Shown here piece after piece: positions 59,904-64,000 of a stretch of 64,000 nucleotides of DNA (its first letter is position 1; each line of letters opens with the position of its first letter). Below the pieces are notes generated by a model, which searched no databases, was not told the DNA's origin, and worked only from the letters and a program-made list of their open reading frames with translations. The position numbers and the translations under genes were made by a program. This DNA comes from an uncultured Muribaculaceae bacterium (lineage in GTDB: Bacteria > Bacteroidota > Bacteroidia > Bacteroidales > Muribaculaceae), in the NCBI GenBank assembly GCA_910577355.1, contig CAJTMY010000001.1, positions 1 through 64,000 on the forward strand, in the 5' to 3' direction.

Positions 59904-60853
59904 ATGGCAGGAGGTGTTTCGGTTTTATGATTCGATTCCTCGACGGTGCGGATGAATATCTCGTCCATCGACGGGAGAAGCGGATTGAAGGTGCGTATGC
60001 AGGCATTGGAATTTGCTGTGGCAATGACTGTTCGCGTATCGTCGGGAGAGTTGAGAGAGAAGCGTATGTGTGATATTCCGTCGCGGTCGGCCGGAATTGG
60101 CTCTATCATCTTTACCATGGGGGTTATGGTCGATACGAGCGCCTTCTCGTCGCCCTCGAAGCCCAGCTCGTATCGGTTGTCGCTGAAACGGCGGCGAAGT
60201 TCGGCCACATTTCCGGTGAGGATGTTGCGGCTCTTGTTTATCAGGGTTATGTTGTCGCAGAGCTCTTCGACACTTGCCATGTTGTGAGTGGAGAATATGA
60301 CTGTGGCGCCGGCGTCGCGCAGGGCGAGGATCTCGCGCTTCAGTACATTGGCGTTGATGGGGTCAAAGCCAGAGAAAGGCTCGTCGAAAATAAGCAGACG
60401 GGGATTGTGCAGCACGGTGACGATAAACTGTACTTTCTGTGCCATGCCCTTCGACAGTTCTTCCACTTTTTTGTTCCACCATGAAGATATCTCGAGTTTG
60501 TCGAACCATTCGCGCAGCGATGCTTCCGCCTGTCGGCGCGACATACCTTTCAGGCGTGCGAAGAAGAGAGCCTGGTCGCCTACTTTCATTTTCTTGTAGA
60601 GGCCGCGTTCCTCGGGCAGATAACCGATGTTGACAATGTCGGCGGCGGTGAGCTCGTGGTCTTCGAAAATGACACGTCCGCTGTCAGGAGCGGTTATGTG
60701 GTTGATGATACGGATGAGGGTTGTCTTGCCGGCACCGTTCGGCCCCAGCAGGCCGTAGACTTTGCCGCGCGGAACCTCGATCGATACGTCGTCGAGGGCA
60801 ACATGGTTGGTGAATGCCTTGCTGACGTTTTCTACAGTGAGAATATTTTCCAT
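59900..60853 (-). CDS. ABC transporter ATP-binding protein, NatA-like
   Basis: A 317-residue ATPase. Walker A GPNGAGKTTLIR, signature VEELSKGMAQKVQF, Walker B LLIFDEPFSGFDP, and the H-loop IFSTHNMAS are all intact. The C-terminal ~85 residues are the extension common in NatA-type proteins. It powers the membrane permease encoded by the next gene. Confidence 0.95.
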   Translation of the reverse strand: MENILTVENVSKAFTNHVALDDVSIEVPRGKVYGLLGPNGAGKTTLIRIINHITAPDSGRVIFEDHELTAADIVNIGYLPEERGLYKKMKVGDQALFFARLKGMSRRQAEASLREWFDKLEISSWWNKKVEELSKGMAQKVQFIVTVLHNPRLLIFDEPFSGFDPINANVLKREILALRDAGATVIFSTHNMASVEELCDNITLINKSRNILTGNVAELRRRFSDNRYELGFEGDEKALVSTITPMVKMIEPIPADRDGISHIRFSLNSPDDTRTVIATANSNACIRTFNPLLPSMDEIFIRTVEESNHKTETPPAI

Positions 60854-60917
60854 TGCAATTCAGTTTTATACATAAGACGCGGCTTTCTGCCGAAAATTAC
60901 AGCGCCGCTGAAAAAAT

Positions 60918-60944
60918 CGCGCCTGCCCGACAAGGGCAGGCGCG
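60918..60944 (-). terminator. Terminator of the serine palmitoyltransferase gene
   Basis: An 11-bp GC-rich stem CGCGCCTGCCC (60918-60928) with its complement (60934-60944), 5-nt loop, followed on the minus strand by ATTTTTT. Confidence 0.85.
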
Positions 60945-60967
60945 TATGATGGTATCATCCGTAAAAA

Positions 60968-62155
60968 TCAGGGTATAAGCTGATATTTGCGGAATACTTT
61001 CTGTATCTTCTCAAGGGCGGTTGTCACCTGTTCCTTTGTATGTGTGGCCATCAGGGAGAACCGGATGAGTGTATCCTCGGGCGCTACTGCCGGCGACACT
61101 ACGGGATTGACAAATATGCCTTCGTCGAGCAAATCTCGTGTGATGGCGAATGTCTTCATGTTGTCGCGGATGAACAGCGGAATGATCGGTGTGGAAGTAT
61201 GGCCTATCTCGCACCCCATATTGCGGAATCCTTCAAGGGCGTAGTTGGTTATCTCCCACAGGTGTTCCTGTCGCCAGGGCTCCTCGATCATGATGTCGAT
61301 GGCCTTGAGGGCTGCGGCTGTCGAGGCCGGTGTGATACTGGCCGTGAATATGTAGGAACGTGAGTGGTGGCGGAGGAAGTTGGTGATCTCCTTGTCGGTG
61401 GCTATGAATCCGCCGAGCGACGCGAACGATTTGGAGAATGTGCCCATTATGAGGTCGACATCGTCGGTGAGGCCGTAATGGTTCACAACACCGCGGCCGC
61501 CTTTGCCGAACACACCTATGCCGTGGGCCTCGTCTACCATCACCGCTGCGTTGTATTGCTTGGCGAGGCGGACTATCTCGGGCACGTTGGCCACATCTCC
61601 TTCCATGGAGAATACGCCGTCGGTCACAATCAGCTTGATGGCCTCGGGCTTGCAGGCCTGAAGCTGTTTCTCGAGCGACTCCATATCGTTGTGCTTGTAC
61701 TTCAATGAATTGGAGAAAGACAGCCGGCGGCCTTCTATTATCGACGCATGATCCTGCTCATCCCACAGGATGTAGTCGCCGCGGCCGGTGAGGCACGATA
61801 CCACACCGAGGTTTACCTCGAAGCCGGTGGAGTAGATCATCACGTCCTCCTTGCCGATGTATTCGGCGATACGTGCTTCGAGTTGCTTGTGTATGTCGAG
61901 TGTACCGTTCAGAAACGGTGAGCCGGCACAACCGGTGCCGTATTTTTTTGTCGCTTCGATAGCGGCTTCTTTGATGCGTGGATCTGAAACGAGTCCCGAG
62001 TAGCAATTAGAGCCGAACATCAGCACCTTCTTGCCGTTTATGATCACCTCGGGCTCCTGCTCGGATGAAATAGCACGGAAATAAGGATATACACCGGCTG
62101 CCTTGGCCTCCTGAGGGGCTGTATACTTTGCGAGTTTAGCTTGTAAAGGCTTCAT
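60968..62155 (-). CDS. spt: Serine palmitoyltransferase (alpha-oxoamine synthase)
   Basis: A 395-residue PLP enzyme that condenses serine with an acyl-CoA in sphingolipid synthesis. LMFGSNCYSGLVSDPRIKEAA, YGTGCAGSPFLNGTLDIHKQLE and LIVTDGVFSMEGDVANVPEIV, plus the Schiff-base Lys in MGTFSKSFASLGGFIA, resemble Bacteroides Spt closely. Glycine C-acetyltransferase and 8-amino-7-oxononanoate synthase are the close alternatives, but the match through the LKYKHNDMESLEKQL region favours Spt. It has a strong terminator at 60918-60944 and is divergent from a membrane AraC regulator. Confidence 0.85.
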   Translation of the reverse strand: MKPLQAKLAKYTAPQEAKAAGVYPYFRAISSEQEPEVIINGKKVLMFGSNCYSGLVSDPRIKEAAIEATKKYGTGCAGSPFLNGTLDIHKQLEARIAEYIGKEDVMIYSTGFEVNLGVVSCLTGRGDYILWDEQDHASIIEGRRLSFSNSLKYKHNDMESLEKQLQACKPEAIKLIVTDGVFSMEGDVANVPEIVRLAKQYNAAVMVDEAHGIGVFGKGGRGVVNHYGLTDDVDLIMGTFSKSFASLGGFIATDKEITNFLRHHSRSYIFTASITPASTAAALKAIDIMIEEPWRQEHLWEITNYALEGFRNMGCEIGHTSTPIIPLFIRDNMKTFAITRDLLDEGIFVNPVVSPAVAPEDTLIRFSLMATHTKEQVTTALEKIQKVFRKYQLIP

Positions 62156-62216
62156 AGAATTTGCGTTGCGGCCTGCCTGCGTTGTCGGCTCGGCCTGAAT
62201 ATGATTAAACAGGCTG

Positions 62217-62224
62217 CAAATTTA
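62217..62224 (-). promoter_or_regulatory. -7 element for spt
   Basis: Minus-strand TAAATTTG, a perfect TAnnTTTG match about 60 bp upstream of the spt ATG. Confidence 0.5.
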
Positions 62225-62376
62225 CGAAAAAAACGGCAAATTACTCCATTTTTTATTAAAATATTGATAATCGTAAAAATGAAATCGATATGAGCCGGTT
62301 CAACCGGGAAGTGCAAAATCAGTAATAAATTTTGTATTCGCGACGTCTGCCACCATGAAAAGCATAAAAACTTTTA

Positions 62377-62384
62377 TAACTTTG
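62377..62384 (+). promoter_or_regulatory. -7 element for the membrane AraC regulator
   Basis: TAACTTTG, a perfect TAnnTTTG match 34 bp upstream of the ATG at 62419. The 263-bp region between spt and this gene holds both divergent promoters. Confidence 0.5.
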
Positions 62385-62418
62385 CAATTAAATCTGCGTC
62401 AGTTTTTTGCAAATAAAA

Positions 62419-63441
62419 ATGGAATATCTCGGTTTAAGCTACATATTCGGACTCTCAACCATGTTTTTCGGTATGATGGCATGGTTCTTCTGGCGGCGTG
62501 ACGAATTGCTCTACCGCCTGGTGGCATTGCTTACCGGAACTATCGCTGTGGAGTGTATAAAAGATTTCATTGTGGTGAACATGGGGCTTTATTCCGACCC
62601 TCAGGCGTGGGATGTCATGACAGCAATCGATATGGTGGCTGTTCCTATGTATGCTTTTGTACTTACAGAACTGGTGCGCCCCGGCCATATAAACCGGCGC
62701 AGTATTCTTATTCAGGAATTGCCGTTCATAGTTTTGCCGGCACTCTATATCGCTCTGGGAAATCGATGGTTTTTCTATATTGAAGTGGGTTGGGCTGCGA
62801 TATATGGATCTTCCATTATGATTTGGACATCGGTGAATATCCCTCGTTACAACCGCCATCTCAAGGAACTATATTCCTATACCGAGAATATCAACCTCAA
62901 CTGGCTGAAGGTGATTCTCTATACCTTTTATGTCATTCTTGGATTATGGATATTCGATTGTCTGGTGATTCATCTGGACATGGAGTGTGTCTATATGGTT
63001 TGCAATCTTGTTCTATGGATGATAATCTCATATTTCCTCTATCGCCATCAGTCGGTGATGGGCGAATTGGCTGATTGGAAACCGGAGCTGAGTACAGAGG
63101 CCGACGACGAGAATATTCTGGCCGCTAAAATTGAGAAACTTTTTTCTTCGGGACAAATCTATCTCAATCCGAATCTGAAGTTGTCGGACATAGCGGCGGC
63201 TGTGGGCTCCAACCGCACCTATGTGAGTAAATTTTTCAATCGCGACTCATCCACCAACTTTTATGAATATGTAAACGGCATGCGCATCGAGCATGCATGT
63301 CGGTTATTGTCTGAAACAGCTTTGCCAATTCAGGACGTTGCTCAAAAATCCGGATTCAGTAGTCCGTCAGTATTCTCGCGAGTATTTTTAAAGCATAAAA
63401 ATTGCTCGCCAAGCGCCTTTCGGATGGCCATTCATAAATAA
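62419..63441 (+). CDS. Membrane-anchored AraC family regulator
   Basis: A 340-residue protein. The N-terminal ~215 residues have six to seven hydrophobic helices; the C-terminal ~100 residues are an AraC DNA-binding domain (LKLSDIAAAVGSNRTYVSKFFNRDS, then IQDVAQKSGFSSPSVFSRVFLKHKNCSP). This architecture is common in Bacteroidota and joins an envelope sensor to DNA binding. I start at the ATG at 62419. It is divergent from spt, so control of lipid genes is a possibility; no operator was recognised. Confidence 0.88.
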   Translation: MEYLGLSYIFGLSTMFFGMMAWFFWRRDELLYRLVALLTGTIAVECIKDFIVVNMGLYSDPQAWDVMTAIDMVAVPMYAFVLTELVRPGHINRRSILIQELPFIVLPALYIALGNRWFFYIEVGWAAIYGSSIMIWTSVNIPRYNRHLKELYSYTENINLNWLKVILYTFYVILGLWIFDCLVIHLDMECVYMVCNLVLWMIISYFLYRHQSVMGELADWKPELSTEADDENILAAKIEKLFSSGQIYLNPNLKLSDIAAAVGSNRTYVSKFFNRDSSTNFYEYVNGMRIEHACRLLSETALPIQDVAQKSGFSSPSVFSRVFLKHKNCSPSAFRMAIHK

Positions 63442-63556
63442 CTACAAAGTGTTTATATTCAATATCTTTACGAAAGGTAAACATAGATTTTACTAAAAGT
63501 AAAGCGTAAAACTTCGAGTTTTTACCCACTGTCAAGAGGATATGCTATATTTTTTC

Positions 63557-63564
63557 TAATTTTG
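63557..63564 (+). promoter_or_regulatory. -7 element for the right-edge gene
   Basis: TAATTTTG, a perfect TAnnTTTG match, 27 bp upstream of the ATG at 63592. Confidence 0.45.
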
Positions 63565-63591
63565 AAGCCTGATCAATCATCTTCACAAACA

Positions 63592-64000
63592 ATGGGAATT
63601 AAAAGTCTACTTCTTGAAACTGAAAATGCTCCTCGTCGATGCCTTATTAGTCTGATTCTGATTGCCTGCTGTATCGCGGTTGCAGTCTGGGACGGAGGCG
63701 GGAGCAACCTTAAAACTGAAGGCCCTGTAATATGTTTGTCCGGCAAAGCGACCTTGCGCCAGCGATTCGACCAGGACACTATCTGTACTACCTTGGCTGC
63801 GGGAGACAGTCTGCGTGTGCTTGGCATTGACCGCTCCTCGTTTGGCCAAAACTGGCTCGTTGAGACTCGGAAAGGTGATATCGGTTGGATAGATGCCTCG
63901 GATCTGCCGGGCATCAGCCAGATTGTCACCGATGGCGTTGACAAGGGCGACACCGTCAGTGTCAAGGCCAAATGGCTTGGTTCGTTTATCCATAAGTATG
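63592..64000 (+). CDS. Exported SH3-like domain protein, 5' part only
   Basis: An ATG at 63592 opens a frame that is still open at the window edge (136 codons seen). Residues ~17-34 are a hydrophobic signal/anchor (RRCLISLILIACCIAVAVW). Residues ~52-100 (LSGKATLRQRFDQDTICTTL, AAGDSLRVLGID, NWLVETRKGDIGWIDASDL) look like a bacterial SH3 (SH3b) fold. The remainder cannot be seen, so the function is open. Confidence 0.6.
   Translation, partial: MGIKSLLLETENAPRRCLISLILIACCIAVAVWDGGGSNLKTEGPVICLSGKATLRQRFDQDTICTTLAAGDSLRVLGIDRSSFGQNWLVETRKGDIGWIDASDLPGISQIVTDGVDKGDTVSVKAKWLGSFIHKY

Noticed and set aside
60968..62155. Glycine C-acetyltransferase (kbl)
   Set aside because: Kept as an alternative only; the similarity pattern to Bacteroides serine palmitoyltransferase is stronger and no threonine dehydrogenase is adjacent.
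63573..63993. Minus-strand frames at the right edge
   Set aside because: They oppose a plus-strand frame with promoter, signal segment and SH3-like pattern that runs off the window.

Overview
The window comes from a Bacteroidota chromosome, most likely order Bacteroidales; a Muribaculaceae-like gut anaerobe is a reasonable guess but was not tested by database search. The reasons are: repeated TAnnTTTG -7 promoter elements, weak Shine-Dalgarno sequences, a Na+-pumping NADH:quinone reductase operon (nqrA-F), a Bacteroides-type serine palmitoyltransferase, GLPGLI-family and TonB-receptor-like outer-membrane proteins, and a capsule locus led by a UpxY/NusG-like protein next to a tyrosine recombinase. 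I saw no rRNA, tRNA or CRISPR array.

Layout. 0.1-10.5 kb is accessory/metabolic: a radical SAM protein, a leftward cluster (zinc ribbon, PfpI-like, GNAT-GrpB fusion, DUF4405 membrane protein), an AraC regulator divergent from an exported flavodoxin/cupin pair, a porin, glutaminase and an MFS transporter. 10.5-28.9 kb is a surface-polysaccharide locus. It begins with an intact tyrosine recombinase (10529-11734), then a 453-bp control region with a perfect 17-bp inverted repeat (11802-11818 / 11998-12014) bracketing a consensus promoter that presently points away from the operon. Next come a protein fusing an active-site-dead tyrosine recombinase to a UpxY/NusG-like antiterminator (12188-13522) and a second, truncated recombinase-like protein (13534-14517). 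The biosynthesis genes follow: nucleotide-sugar dehydrogenase, Wzx-like flippase, Wzy-like polymerase, glycosyltransferases, an acyltransferase broken at a G9 tract, an ATP-grasp protein, a membrane-protein/TIR-like pair, then a high-GC tail of GT2, unknown acyltransferase-like protein, initiating sugar transferase, aminotransferase and UDP-sugar 4,6-dehydratase. A very strong hairpin terminator closes the unit at 28905-28958.

28.9-36.2 kb is a BlaI/BlaR-type signalling operon with a double operator over its promoter, followed by a thioredoxin-fold protein lacking cysteines, a TonB-receptor-like barrel and a GLPGLI protein. 36.2-64 kb is mostly housekeeping: nhaA, lepA, nqrABCDEF, fabD, tatA-tatC, a dicarboxylate/amino acid symporter, a YpfJ-type metallopeptidase, ribD, asnS, a pseudouridine synthase with a long Gln/Gly/Arg/Tyr repeat arm, a zinc-ribbon coiled-coil protein, a Nif3-like protein, aspS, a NatAB-like ABC exporter, serine palmitoyltransferase, a membrane-anchored AraC regulator, and the start of an SH3-like protein running off the right edge.

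The most unusual system is the control end of the polysaccharide locus. An invertible promoter, one active recombinase, one dead recombinase fused to an antiterminator and one truncated recombinase together suggest a single switch coupling DNA inversion to transcript elongation. A homopolymer tract inside the operon may add a second layer of phase variation.
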